Assembly: GCF_003182275.1 (NCBI RefSeq)
Contig: NZ_QGTR01000002.1
Location: 62,001 to 126,000, forward strand
Source of the DNA: Hoeflea marina
Lineage (GTDB): Bacteria; Pseudomonadota; Alphaproteobacteria; Rhizobiales; Rhizobiaceae
Direction: 5' to 3'
DNA: 64,000 nt
Notes under the pieces: model-generated
What the model saw: the letters and a program-made list of their open reading frames with translations, nothing else
Told to the model about the DNA's origin: nothing
The model's database searches: none
In this document: piece after piece, positions 20,263 through 27,669 of the stretch
Numbering within the stretch: the first letter of the stretch is position 1
How the letters are laid out: the number at the start of each line of letters is the position of its first letter
Program-made: the position numbers and the translations under genes

Positions 20263-21033
20263 ATGGAGCTGATCCTCGAAAAAATCAATCATTCCTATGG
20301 CGACATGCCGGTGCTCACCGACATTTCGCTCTCCGTCGGCAGCGGCGAGATCGTCTGTGTCGTCGGTCCGTCCGGTTGCGGCAAGTCCACCCTGCTGCGC
20401 ATTATCGGCGGACTCGAACGGCCGACCAGCGGCGAGGTTCTCATGTCCGGCGAGCCGCCGGCCGACAGCCTCAACCCGCTCACCTATGTGTTTCAGGATT
20501 TTGCCCTGCTGCCCTGGCGGACCGTCGAGGGCAATGTCCGCCTGGTGCTGGAGGACCACCGAATCGGGCGCGAGCGCGTCGGCGCCGTCGTCGATGACGT
20601 GCTCGCCCGTACCAAGCTCACCGAGTTCGCCGCAGCCTATCCGCGCCAGCTCTCGGGCGGAATGAAACAGCGCGTCGCCATCGCCAGGGCGCTGTCGGTC
20701 AATCCGGCGGTCATGCTGATGGACGAGCCGCTCTCGGCGCTCGACAGCCAGACCCGCGACCTGTTGATGGACGATCTGATCGAACTCTGGACGCAGGTGC
20801 GTTTTTCCGCCTGCTACATCACCCACAATCTGGCCGAGGCCGTGCGGCTCGGTCATCGCATCGTGGTGATGTCGCGCAGGCCCGGCCGGATCCGCGACAT
20901 CGTCGAGATCGACATTCCGCTTTCCGAGCGGCCCGGTTTCCCCACAGAGACCGCGGCCATCCAGCGCCGGCTGTGGGAAATGATGCGCGACGAGGCCCGC
21001 GCCGCCGACCGGGAGCTGTCCGATGTCGCTTGA
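20263..21033 (+). CDS. ABC transporter ATP-binding protein, SsuB/TauB-like
   Basis: 256 residues. Walker A GPSGCGKSTL, Q-loop YVFQDFALLPWRTV, signature LSGGMKQR, Walker B VMLMDEPLSALD, H-loop ITHNLAEA. The Q-loop ending in LLPWRTV and the C-terminal EIDIPLSERPG are typical of the nitrate/sulfonate/taurine subgroup. Its end overlaps the permease start by 11 bp, indicating coupling. Confidence 0.9.
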   Translation: MELILEKINHSYGDMPVLTDISLSVGSGEIVCVVGPSGCGKSTLLRIIGGLERPTSGEVLMSGEPPADSLNPLTYVFQDFALLPWRTVEGNVRLVLEDHRIGRERVGAVVDDVLARTKLTEFAAAYPRQLSGGMKQRVAIARALSVNPAVMLMDEPLSALDSQTRDLLMDDLIELWTQVRFSACYITHNLAEAVRLGHRIVVMSRRPGRIRDIVEIDIPLSERPGFPTETAAIQRRLWEMMRDEARAADRELSDVA

Positions 21034-21868
21034 TCGGAGCCTGCCTTCCGCCGCTCCGGCAACCGAGAAGCCGGGGGCAGCGCCAACCCGGCCAGTGCCG
21101 TTTCGCGGTTCCGGCTTCACGCACCGCCCGCACCGCCATGTTGCGCCGCTTGTCTTCGCCGCACTGCTGATCCTGTGGGAGATCGGCTCGCGCACCGGTT
21201 TCATCTCCAACATTTCACTGCCGGCGCCGACGGAAGCTGCGGAGGCGATGGCCGATCTGTTCCGCAGCGGCATGATCTGGAAGCACCTGTCCGCAAGCCT
21301 GTTCCGGCTGACCGTCGGCTGGAGCCTCGGCACCCTGCTCGGCATCGCCGTGGGCCTGGCCATCGGCCTCTTCTCGGTGGCGCGCGCCGGGCTGTCGCCG
21401 CTGGTCTCGGCACTGTTTCCGATTCCCAAGATCGCGCTTCTGCCGCTGTTCATCGTCTGGTTCGGGATCGGAGAGGGATCCAAGGTCGCCACCATCCTCT
21501 TCGGCTCCTTCTTCCCGACGGTGATCGCCACCTATGGCGGCGTCGACAATGTCGATCGCAGCCTGATCCGCATGGGCCAGTCCTTCGGCCTGTCCTGGTC
21601 CTCGATCGTGCGCAAGATCATCATTCCGGGCGCTTTGCCCGCCATCCTGTCGGGCTTCCGCATCTCGGCCTCCATTGCCATCATCCTGCTGGTGGCGGCC
21701 GAAATGATCGGTGCCGAATACGGCATCGGCGCCTATATCCTGATGGCCGGCGCGCTCTATGCAATTGACCAGCTGATCGCGGGCGTGGCGCTGCTGTCAC
21801 TGCTCGGACTTGCCGTGGCCTGGCTGATCGGTCGCGCCGAAAAGATGTTGCTCGGCTGGCGGATCTGA
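21023..21868 (+). CDS. ABC transporter permease, SsuC/TauC-like
   Basis: 281 residues. A Pro-rich cytosolic N-terminus of about 40 residues precedes six hydrophobic segments. LFPIPKIALLPLFIVWFGIG and SFFPTVIATYGGVDNV match the BPD_transp_1 sulfonate/nitrate subgroup, and FGLSWSSIVRKIIIPGALP is the EAA loop that docks to the ATPase. With the two upstream genes it forms a complete importer of unknown substrate. Confidence 0.88.
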   Translation: MSLDRSLPSAAPATEKPGAAPTRPVPFRGSGFTHRPHRHVAPLVFAALLILWEIGSRTGFISNISLPAPTEAAEAMADLFRSGMIWKHLSASLFRLTVGWSLGTLLGIAVGLAIGLFSVARAGLSPLVSALFPIPKIALLPLFIVWFGIGEGSKVATILFGSFFPTVIATYGGVDNVDRSLIRMGQSFGLSWSSIVRKIIIPGALPAILSGFRISASIAIILLVAAEMIGAEYGIGAYILMAGALYAIDQLIAGVALLSLLGLAVAWLIGRAEKMLLGWRI

Positions 21869-21993
21869 ATTCAATCGGAGTGCCTGAATTTTAGGCGTTG
21901 CCGGATATTGCTCTGCATGGGGCATTGTGTGCTTGCCAAGCCGGTTTGCGCCGGGCATCATGCTGCAATGCAGTATGACATGGCCCCTCAAGC

Positions 21994-23781
21994 ATGCCGG
22001 ACGATCCTGTGACACCCGGCGCCTCGATCCCCTCGCGCCTCGTGAGCGGTCTCGAGCAGTTGCTGGCCTTCATCTATCCCGACGAGAATCCCGCCACCCT
22101 GGCGAGGTTCGCCGCCGCCAGCTTCTTCGGCGATATCAAGCCGCGAAAGCGCGGCCGCATGCCCGGCACCGGCTTCTGGACCGAGCGCGACACCTACGTC
22201 ATCACCTATGGCAACACCATCGCCGACGGCGTGCATCGCCCGCTCGACCTGCTGCGAGATTTCGCCGAACGGCACCTCGCCGGCGTCTTCACCGGGATCC
22301 ACATCCTGCCGTATTTTCCCTTCACCTCCGATGATGGCTTCGCCATCACGGACTACAGGGCGGTCAACGCCCAGCTCGGCACCTGGGAGGATGTCGGCCG
22401 CATCGCCGGCCGGTTCCGGCTGATGTCGGACCTGGTGCTCAACCACTGCTCCAGCCAGTCGCCGATGTTCTCGGACTACCTGCAGGGCCATGCGCCCTGG
22501 GACCGGTTTTTCCGGGAAGCTTCGCCGGATGCCGATCTGAGCGAAGTGGTGCGCCCGCGCACCCACCCGCTGCTGCGCCAGGTGGAGACTGCGGGCGGCC
22601 CCCGTCATGTCTGGTGCACCTTCAGCCACGACCAAGTGGATTTTGACTTCTCGAACCCGCGCGTGCTGATGGAATTCCTCGACATCCTGCGCCTGCACAT
22701 CGAGAAGGGTGCCCGCACCATCCGGCTCGATGCGGTCGCCTTTGTCTGGAAGGAAGTCGGCACCCCCTGCATCCACCTGCCGCAGACCCATGCCGTCGTC
22801 CGGCTGATGCGGTTGCTCGCCGACTACCATCCGGAGCTGATCATCCTGATCACCGAAACCAATGTGCCCAATGTCGAGAATCTGAGCTATTTCGGCAACC
22901 GCAACGAGGCGCACGCGATCTACAATTTCTCGCTGCCGCCGCTGCTGCTGCATGCGCTGCTCACCGGCTCGTCGCGCTATCTCAACGCCTGGCAGATGGG
23001 CATGCCGCCGGCGCAACTGGGATGCGCCTATTTCAATTTCTCCGCCTCCCATGACGGCATCGGCATCCGTCCCGCGGAGGGTCTGATCCCCGACGAGGAG
23101 ATTGCCGCCATGATCGAGGCGGTACAGGGCTTCGGCGGGTTGGTCTCGATGCGCAGCCTGCCCGGTGGCGCAAAGCCCTACGAGCTCAACGTCGCCCTCT
23201 ACGACGCGGTTGCCGGGACGGTGCATGGCCCCGACGGTTTCCAGTTCGAGCGCTTCATCCTCAGTCAGGCGATCGTGATGGCGCTCGAGGGCATTCCCGC
23301 CTTCTATATCCACTCGCTGCTTGCCAGCCGGAACGACCGCGAGGGAGTCGAGCGGCTGGGCTACAATCGCGCCATCAACCGTCGGGCGCTGGATCGGGCC
23401 GCACTGGAGGCGGAGCTGACCGACCCCGACAGCGAGGAGGCGCGGGTCTTCACGCGGATCAAGGCGCTGGTCGCCGTCCGCTCGCGCCAGCCGGCCTTCC
23501 ACCCGAATGCGACGCAGTTCACGCTGCAGCTCGGCCCCGAATTCTTCGGCTTCTGGCGCCAGAGCATCGACCGTTCGCAGAGCATCTTCGCCGTCTTCAA
23601 TCTCACCGCCGGGCAGCGCAGCATCCCGGCAATGTCCCTCAACCTGATTGCCGGCGAGCCGTGGACCGACCTGCTCAGCGGCGAGAGTGTGCAGCCGGTC
23701 AGCGGCGAACTCGTCTTTGCTCCCTACCAGGCGCGCTGGATCGCCAACCGGCAGGGTGCCGGTACCCGCGAGAAGCCATGA
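21994..23781 (+). CDS. GH13_18-type sugar phosphorylase, probable glucosylglycerate phosphorylase
   Basis: 595 residues, related to sucrose phosphorylase and to YcjM-type glucosylglycerate phosphorylases. GH13 signatures: TGIHILPYFPF, DLVLNHCS, nucleophile in ARTIRLDAVAF, acid/base in LITETNVPN, stabilising Asp in NFSASHDGIGI. The enzyme should phosphorolyse an alpha-glucoside to glucose 1-phosphate. Its stop overlaps the start of a MpgP/GpgP-type phosphatase that is followed by a GpgS-type synthase, so glucosylglycerate is the likely donor; sucrose is the alternative. The start has only a weak ribosome binding site, so the exact N-terminus is less certain. Confidence 0.8.
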   Translation: MPDDPVTPGASIPSRLVSGLEQLLAFIYPDENPATLARFAAASFFGDIKPRKRGRMPGTGFWTERDTYVITYGNTIADGVHRPLDLLRDFAERHLAGVFTGIHILPYFPFTSDDGFAITDYRAVNAQLGTWEDVGRIAGRFRLMSDLVLNHCSSQSPMFSDYLQGHAPWDRFFREASPDADLSEVVRPRTHPLLRQVETAGGPRHVWCTFSHDQVDFDFSNPRVLMEFLDILRLHIEKGARTIRLDAVAFVWKEVGTPCIHLPQTHAVVRLMRLLADYHPELIILITETNVPNVENLSYFGNRNEAHAIYNFSLPPLLLHALLTGSSRYLNAWQMGMPPAQLGCAYFNFSASHDGIGIRPAEGLIPDEEIAAMIEAVQGFGGLVSMRSLPGGAKPYELNVALYDAVAGTVHGPDGFQFERFILSQAIVMALEGIPAFYIHSLLASRNDREGVERLGYNRAINRRALDRAALEAELTDPDSEEARVFTRIKALVAVRSRQPAFHPNATQFTLQLGPEFFGFWRQSIDRSQSIFAVFNLTAGQRSIPAMSLNLIAGEPWTDLLSGESVQPVSGELVFAPYQARWIANRQGAGTREKP

Positions 23782-24575
23782 GCCCGTGCGATCGTCTTCT
23801 GGTCTTCACCGACCTCGACGGCACGCTGATCGACCACCGGACCTATGGTTTCGACGCCGCCCGACCCGCGCTCGGACGCCTGCACCGCGAGGGCCATGCC
23901 CTGGTGATGGCTTCGAGCAAGACCGCCGCCGAGGTCGTCCCGCTGCGCGCCGCCGCCGGCTTTGCCCACTGCGCCGCCATCGTCGAGAATGGAGCCGGCA
24001 TCCTGCCGCCGGCCGGGGATGCCGCCGTAAGCGGGACGGAGGATGCGCACGACCGGCTGCGCGCAGCGCTCGACGAACTGCCTCCCGCGCTGCGCCGCCG
24101 GTTCACCGGCTTTTCCGACTGGAGTGTCGATGAAGTCTCGGTGAACAGCGGGCTTGATCGCGCGGCGGCATCGCTCGCGCGCCGTCGGCAGTTTTCCGAA
24201 CCTGGCCTGTGGACCGGCGGCAGGGAGGATTACCAGATCTTCGCGCTGCTGCTCGCCGAGAAGGGCATCTTCGCCCAGCAGGGCGGACGGTTCCTGACAT
24301 TGTCCTTCGGAGCCACCAAGGGCGACCGCATGGCGGAGATCACCCGGCAATGGCGCCGCACCGGCGAACCGATCACCACGGTGGCCCTCGGCGATGCGCC
24401 CAACGACATCACCATGCTGCAGCAGGCCGATATCGGGGTGATTATTGCAAATCCCGATCAGCCGGGCATCGACCGCCTCGAAGGCGAGGACAGCGGCCGC
24501 GTCCGCCGTTCGCTTCACCCTGGCCCCCTCGGCTGGAACGCGGAGATGCTGCGCATCCTTGACGAGTTGCGATGA
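23778..24575 (+). CDS. gpgP: Mannosyl/glucosyl-3-phosphoglycerate phosphatase (HAD family)
   Basis: 265 residues from the ATG at 23778, overlapping the upstream stop (ATGA). Cof-type HAD phosphatase of the MpgP/YedP group: motif I FTDLDGTLID (nucleophile and acid Asp), motif II VMASSKTAAEV, motif III Lys in GATKGDRM, motif IV LGDAPNDITMLQ. Such enzymes remove the phosphate from mannosyl- or glucosyl-3-phosphoglycerate to give mannosyl- or glucosylglycerate. A GpgS-type synthase 13 bp downstream supports the glucosyl activity. The symbol is by context. Confidence 0.83.
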   Translation: MSPCDRLLVFTDLDGTLIDHRTYGFDAARPALGRLHREGHALVMASSKTAAEVVPLRAAAGFAHCAAIVENGAGILPPAGDAAVSGTEDAHDRLRAALDELPPALRRRFTGFSDWSVDEVSVNSGLDRAAASLARRRQFSEPGLWTGGREDYQIFALLLAEKGIFAQQGGRFLTLSFGATKGDRMAEITRQWRRTGEPITTVALGDAPNDITMLQQADIGVIIANPDQPGIDRLEGEDSGRVRRSLHPGPLGWNAEMLRILDELR

Positions 24576-24588
24576 GAGGACTGCCGCC

Positions 24589-25800
24589 ATGGCCGATTAC
24601 CATCAGACCGGAAATGTCGCCACGCTCCACAATCTGGGCTCGGTCTCCGCCTCCGTTCTCGAGCGCCAGCTCGAAAGCTTTGCCGAGCGTCGCAAGATCA
24701 CGCTGATCCTGCCTTCGCTGTATTCCGAACTTGAGGCCCCCGCCCTCGACGCCATCGTCGAGGCGCTGGCCGGCGCGCGCTACATCAACCACATCGTCAT
24801 CGGGCTGGATCGCGCGGACGAGGCGCAGTTCCGGCACGCGCGGCGGTTCTTCGCCCGGCTGCCGCAGCAGCATTCGATCCTGTGGAACGACGGGCCGCGG
24901 CTCGGCACCATCCACCGGCGTCTGGCCGATGCCGGCCTTGCAGCCGGCGAGCCTGGAAAGGGGCGCAACGTCTGGTACTGCATCGGCTACACGCTCGCCT
25001 GCCAGGACAGCGACGTGGTTGCGCTGCACGATTGCGACATCACCACCTATTCAAGAGACATGCTGACGCGGCTGGTCTATCCCGTGGCCAATCCGGCCTT
25101 TTCCTACCAGTTCGCCAAGGGCTATTACCCGCGCATCGCCGACGGCAGGCTCAACGGCCGGGTCACGCGGCTGCTGGTGACGCCGGTTCTCAAGGCGTTG
25201 CAGAAGACCTGCGGCCAGAGCGACTATCTCGATTACCTGCAGGCCTTCCGCTATCCGTTGGCCGGCGAGTTCGCCATGCGCACCTCGATCCTGCCGAACA
25301 TGCGGATCCCGTCAGACTGGGGCCTGGAAATCGGTGTGCTCTCGGAAGTGGCGCGCAACCTGTCGCGCCATGCGGTCTGCCAGGTCGATATCGCAGACAG
25401 CTACGACCACAAGCACCAGCCGCTGTCGGAGGCAGACGCCAGCGCCGGCCTCTCGCGGATGTCGACAGACATCTGCAAGGCGCTGTTTCGCAAGCTGGCC
25501 ACCGAGGGCGCGGTCTTCAGCCACGAGACGTTCCGCACCATCAAGGCGACCTATTACCGGATCGCCCTCGATATGATCGAGATGTATTACAACGACGCGA
25601 TGATGAACGGGCTCAGGGTCGACCGCCACACCGAGGAGCAGGCCGTCGAACTTTTCGCGGCGAACCTGGTCGAGGCCGGCCACACATTTATCGAGAACCC
25701 GATGGAAACGCCGTTCATTCCGAACTGGAGTCGCGTCCAGTCCGCCGACCCGGACGTCCTGAGGGAGATTCGGGAGGCGGTGCTGGCCGACAACGCGTGA
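24589..25800 (+). CDS. gpgS: Glucosyl-3-phosphoglycerate synthase (GT81)
   Basis: 403 residues from the ATG at 24589 (GAGAGGACTGCCGCC upstream). GT-A glycosyltransferase that joins glucose from NDP-glucose to 3-phosphoglycerate, the first step of glucosylglycerate synthesis. Visible motifs: ITLILPSLYSE, KGRNVWYCIGYTL, and the metal-binding HDCDITTYSRDML (about residues 147-159), with FAKGYYPRIADGRLNGRVTR and WGLEIGVLSEVA as in archaeal and proteobacterial GpgS. Glucosylglycerate is a compatible solute made under salt stress and nitrogen limitation. Last gene of the operon. Confidence 0.88.
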   Translation: MADYHQTGNVATLHNLGSVSASVLERQLESFAERRKITLILPSLYSELEAPALDAIVEALAGARYINHIVIGLDRADEAQFRHARRFFARLPQQHSILWNDGPRLGTIHRRLADAGLAAGEPGKGRNVWYCIGYTLACQDSDVVALHDCDITTYSRDMLTRLVYPVANPAFSYQFAKGYYPRIADGRLNGRVTRLLVTPVLKALQKTCGQSDYLDYLQAFRYPLAGEFAMRTSILPNMRIPSDWGLEIGVLSEVARNLSRHAVCQVDIADSYDHKHQPLSEADASAGLSRMSTDICKALFRKLATEGAVFSHETFRTIKATYYRIALDMIEMYYNDAMMNGLRVDRHTEEQAVELFAANLVEAGHTFIENPMETPFIPNWSRVQSADPDVLREIREAVLADNA

Positions 25801-25836
25801 GTGGCGAGACGTCAAGCTCTGTTGCGGGCAAAGAAA

Positions 25837-25860
25837 ACGCCGGGTCCTCGGACCCGGCGT
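25837..25860. terminator. Intrinsic terminator shared by gpgS and the convergent exported-protein gene
   Basis: ACGCCGGGTCC (25837-25847) / GGACCCGGCGT (25850-25860), an 11-bp perfect stem. On the minus strand it is followed by TTTTCTTTG, a good terminator for the gene at 25912-26211. The hairpin with its preceding CAAAGAAA matches the one at 26474-26497, so it was duplicated with the gene. Confidence 0.85.
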
Positions 25861-25911
25861 GCGTGAAGCTCTCCGGCCGGGCGTCGTGCGCCAGCCGGCA
25901 GCTGCGTCGGC

Positions 25912-26211
25912 CTACATCTTGCAGCGGGCGGCGACGCTGTCGGTGAAGAGGGCTTCGTCCTTCTGCCATTCGGTGCAGGCGGCCTTGAACTTGGTCATTT
26001 CCTCGTCCGTCGCGCTGCCCATGCGTGTGGCGAAATCGTCATCGTCGCGCATCTGCTTCGTGTCCGGATTGACCATCATGTCGTAGACGCTCGGGTCCAT
26101 GTTGTCCGCGTTGCTCCAATACGTATTGTCCGCATTGGTCTGCGCAAAGGCGACTGTGGAAGTCATGGCGAAGGCTGCTGCTGCAGCGATTGTGGTCAGG
26201 GTTTTCATCAT
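25912..26211 (-). CDS. Small exported protein, paralogue 1 (unrecognised family)
   Basis: 99 residues. A signal peptide of about 23 residues (MMKTLTTIAAAAAFAMTS..., cleavage near AFA/Q) leads a 76-residue acidic mature protein with NMDPSVYDMMVNPDTKQM, an Asp run (RDDDDFATRM) and two cysteines (KAACTEW, AARCKM) that could form a disulfide. AGGAGTGA precedes the start. It is a clear paralogue of the protein at 26533-26835. It has its own EcfG-type promoter and terminator. I recognise no domain; a periplasmic stress role is inferred only from the promoter. Confidence 0.82.
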   Translation of the reverse strand: MMKTLTTIAAAAAFAMTSTVAFAQTNADNTYWSNADNMDPSVYDMMVNPDTKQMRDDDDFATRMGSATDEEMTKFKAACTEWQKDEALFTDSVAARCKM

Positions 26212-26283
26212 TCACTCCTCATATTTGCTTTTGACAAAGCAGCTTCTGTATGGGGGAGGGTTGCTCTGTCGGTACAGATATTC

Positions 26284-26308
26284 AACGGGAGCTTCGGAAA
26301 TTGGTTCC
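26284..26308 (-). promoter_or_regulatory. EcfG (general stress response) promoter for the gene at 25912-26211
   Basis: On the minus strand GGAAC (26308-26304), 17-bp spacer, GTT (26286-26284): an exact match to the alphaproteobacterial sigma-EcfG consensus GGAAC-N16/17-GTT. It predicts a leader of roughly 65-70 nt. The rest of the 321-bp gap 26212-26532 contains only the upstream gene's terminator and no convincing gene. Confidence 0.75.
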
Positions 26309-26473
26309 CCGATCAGTTCATTTTTTGGCAGAGGCATGTCGCGCACCACCGGAATCGGAGCCGGGAGTGCCGGCGATGGCCGATTGTCGCGTCGGCCGTG
26401 GCCGTCGTCCGGCCGCGTCCCTGTCATCGGTTTGGCGGCCCGCCGGCAGAGTGCCATCCCTCACGCAAAGAAA

Positions 26474-26497
26474 ACGCCGGGCTGTGAAGCCCGGCGT
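26474..26497 (-). terminator. Intrinsic terminator of the gene at 26533-26835
   Basis: ACGCCGGGCT (26474-26483) / AGCCCGGCGT (26488-26497), a 10-bp stem with a 4-nt loop. On the minus strand it is followed by TTTTCTTTG, the same tail as the terminator at 25837-25860. Confidence 0.85.
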
Positions 26498-26532
26498 CAT
26501 CGATCGGATCGTCGGAGTACCGACGTTCCGGC

Positions 26533-26835
26533 CTACATCTTGCAGCGAGCTGCGACCTTGTCGGTGAACAGGACTTCGTTCTGCTGCCATTCGCTGCAGG
26601 CCGCGCCGAACTTGGTCTTTTCCTCGTCGGTGGCCATGCTCATGCGCTTGGCGAAATCGTCGTCTTCGCGCATGGCCTTGGTTTCCGGATTGATCATCAT
26701 GTCATAGACGCTCGGGTCCATGTTGTCGGCCGAGCTCCAGTAGGTGTCGCCATCCATCGCGGTGGATGCAGCGAAGGCTGCCGTCGAGGTCAGGGCGATG
26801 GCTGCTGCTGCGACGAATGTGGTGAACTTGTTCAT
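26533..26835 (-). CDS. Small exported protein, paralogue 2 (unrecognised family)
   Basis: 100 residues. Signal peptide MNKFTTFVAAAAIALTS..., cleavage near AFA/AS. The mature part shares most residues with the protein at 25912-26211, including YWSSADNMDPSVYDMM, NPETKAM, REDDDFAKRM, the two cysteines and the terminal VAARCKM. Start by ATG at 26835 after GGGAGTGACAC. It carries its own EcfG promoter and intrinsic terminator, so the two are separate transcripts rather than an operon. The conserved YW-N(A/M)D and Cys residues suggest a compact disulfide-bonded periplasmic protein. Function unknown. Confidence 0.82.
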   Translation of the reverse strand: MNKFTTFVAAAAIALTSTAAFAASTAMDGDTYWSSADNMDPSVYDMMINPETKAMREDDDFAKRMSMATDEEKTKFGAACSEWQQNEVLFTDKVAARCKM

Positions 26836-26910
26836 GTGTCACTCCCAGTGGGTTGGTCAGGTCTATTGAAATTCTCGTTCGGCTGGCTTGTGATGCCGTT
26901 ACGTTCAAAT

Positions 26911-26935
26911 AACGAACTGACCGGTATTTGGTTCC
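26911..26935 (-). promoter_or_regulatory. EcfG (general stress response) promoter for the gene at 26533-26835
   Basis: On the minus strand GGAAC (26935-26931), 17-bp spacer, GTT (26913-26911). It predicts a leader of about 70 nt, nearly the same as for the downstream paralogue. Two consensus-perfect sites at equivalent positions make chance occurrence unlikely. Confidence 0.78.
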
Positions 26936-27249
26936 ACTGATTAAGCGATCAATGGAAATAATTTGCTTCTCCTGAGATAATGCCCGAATTCGTTTCCGGC
27001 TGCCGGTCGGTGAATACCTCGCGCTCGCCCCCGACCACCCCGATCTTCACCGCACCGCGTTCAGCCCGCTGGCCTCGCCGTCCCGCTCTCACCCATCCCC
27101 TGCCCATCGGCGCCATGAGCGGCAAGCTGGTCCTTGGACCCTACGGCTTCTTCGACGCCGCCATCTTCGATCCGGCGCCGCTCGACACCTGTATCGGCGC
27201 TCAAGCGCTGCATCCGCACGCGGTCTGAAATGCACGCATGGCGTTGCGC
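26936..27249. other. Intergenic stretch with no gene called
   Basis: About 314 bp between the EcfG promoter and the NtrC-like site. A frame at 26980-27228 (82 codons) ends with a segment GKLVLGPYGFFDAAIFDP that faintly recalls the end of a VOC domain, but it has no ribosome binding site and its first half looks random. It may be an eroded gene fragment. Confidence 0.3.
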
Positions 27250-27266
27250 TGCACAATTGTTGTGCG
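27250..27266. promoter_or_regulatory. NtrC-like enhancer site
   Basis: TGCAC-N7-GTGCG, matching the NtrC consensus TGCAC-N7-GTGCA in 9 of 10 defined positions. Its centre is about 130 bp upstream of the predicted sigma-54 start site, a usual distance for NtrC enhancers. A weaker TGCA...TGTGCA half-palindrome lies at 27275-27288. Confidence 0.6.
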
Positions 27267-27363
27267 CCGGCGGATGCAAATCTGTGCAGCCTGCGGGCGC
27301 CGCGGATCCATCGAGAATTGTTTAAACTGTTGAAAAAAATCGAAATTGTCGTTCTGTCAAAAC

Positions 27364-27379
27364 TGGCACGCTTTGTGCA
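27364..27379 (+). promoter_or_regulatory. Sigma-54 (RpoN) promoter
   Basis: TGGCAC-N5-GTGCA with GG (27365-27366) and GC (27377-27378) exactly 10 bp apart; only one base differs from TGGCAC-N5-TTGCA. Predicted transcription start about 27390. An AT-rich tract lies just upstream (27310-27360), suitable for IHF bending. Confidence 0.72.
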
Positions 27380-27390
27380 TTGTCAGGGTC

Positions 27391-27507
27391 AGATCCAGAG
27401 GGGATCAAACATAGCGTCCATCGAATGGCGCATCAGGCAAGGCCGCCAACCAGGCAACAGATCCGCGACAAGCGGATTGTCCCGGTTTGGCGGCTTTTCT
27501 TGTTTTT
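27391..27507 (+). ncRNA. Candidate nitrogen-regulated small RNA with intrinsic terminator
   Basis: About 117 nt from the predicted sigma-54 start to a T-rich tail. Stem 1: GATCC (27392-27396) / GGATC (27402-27406). Stem 2: GCG-U-CCAU (27414-27421) / AUGGCGC (27425-27431). Stem 3: GCCGCCAACC (27442-27451) / GGTTTGGCGGC (27484-27494), with an inner hairpin ATCCGC (27461-27466) / GCGGAT (27472-27477), followed by TTTTCTTGTTTTT. Three hairpins, no convincing reading frame with a ribosome binding site, and sigma-54/NtrC signals point to a regulatory RNA. The NtrC-activated MmgR (alpha-r8) RNA of Sinorhizobium is a precedent, but homology was not tested. It converges on the DMT permease gene. Confidence 0.6.
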
Positions 27508-27669
27508 CAACCACGGCCGACCGGACCTCCCATCCACGCCGAAGCAGAGGCAGGACATGATCAAGACAGCATTTGCACGCGCAGCGCGGCGCCGGCTCCG
27601 GCCGCCGTCATCCGGACCTTGGTCAGGCACGAGGAGACACCCCACGGACGCCACCCCGCGCTGAGCGGA

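Noticed and set aside
26212-26457. Minus-strand 81-codon frame between the two exported-protein genes
   Set aside because: It starts beside the paralogue's terminator, has no ribosome binding site, contains the EcfG promoter sequence and shows no family resemblance.
26980-27228. 82-codon frame with a VOC-like end segment
   Set aside because: The resemblance is confined to about 20 residues and the start has no ribosome binding site; at most a gene remnant.
27558-27664. 35-codon frame with GAGGCAGGAC upstream, after the small RNA terminator
   Set aside because: Arg/Pro-rich translation typical of random high-GC sequence, located after a strong terminator and opposite the DMT permease end.
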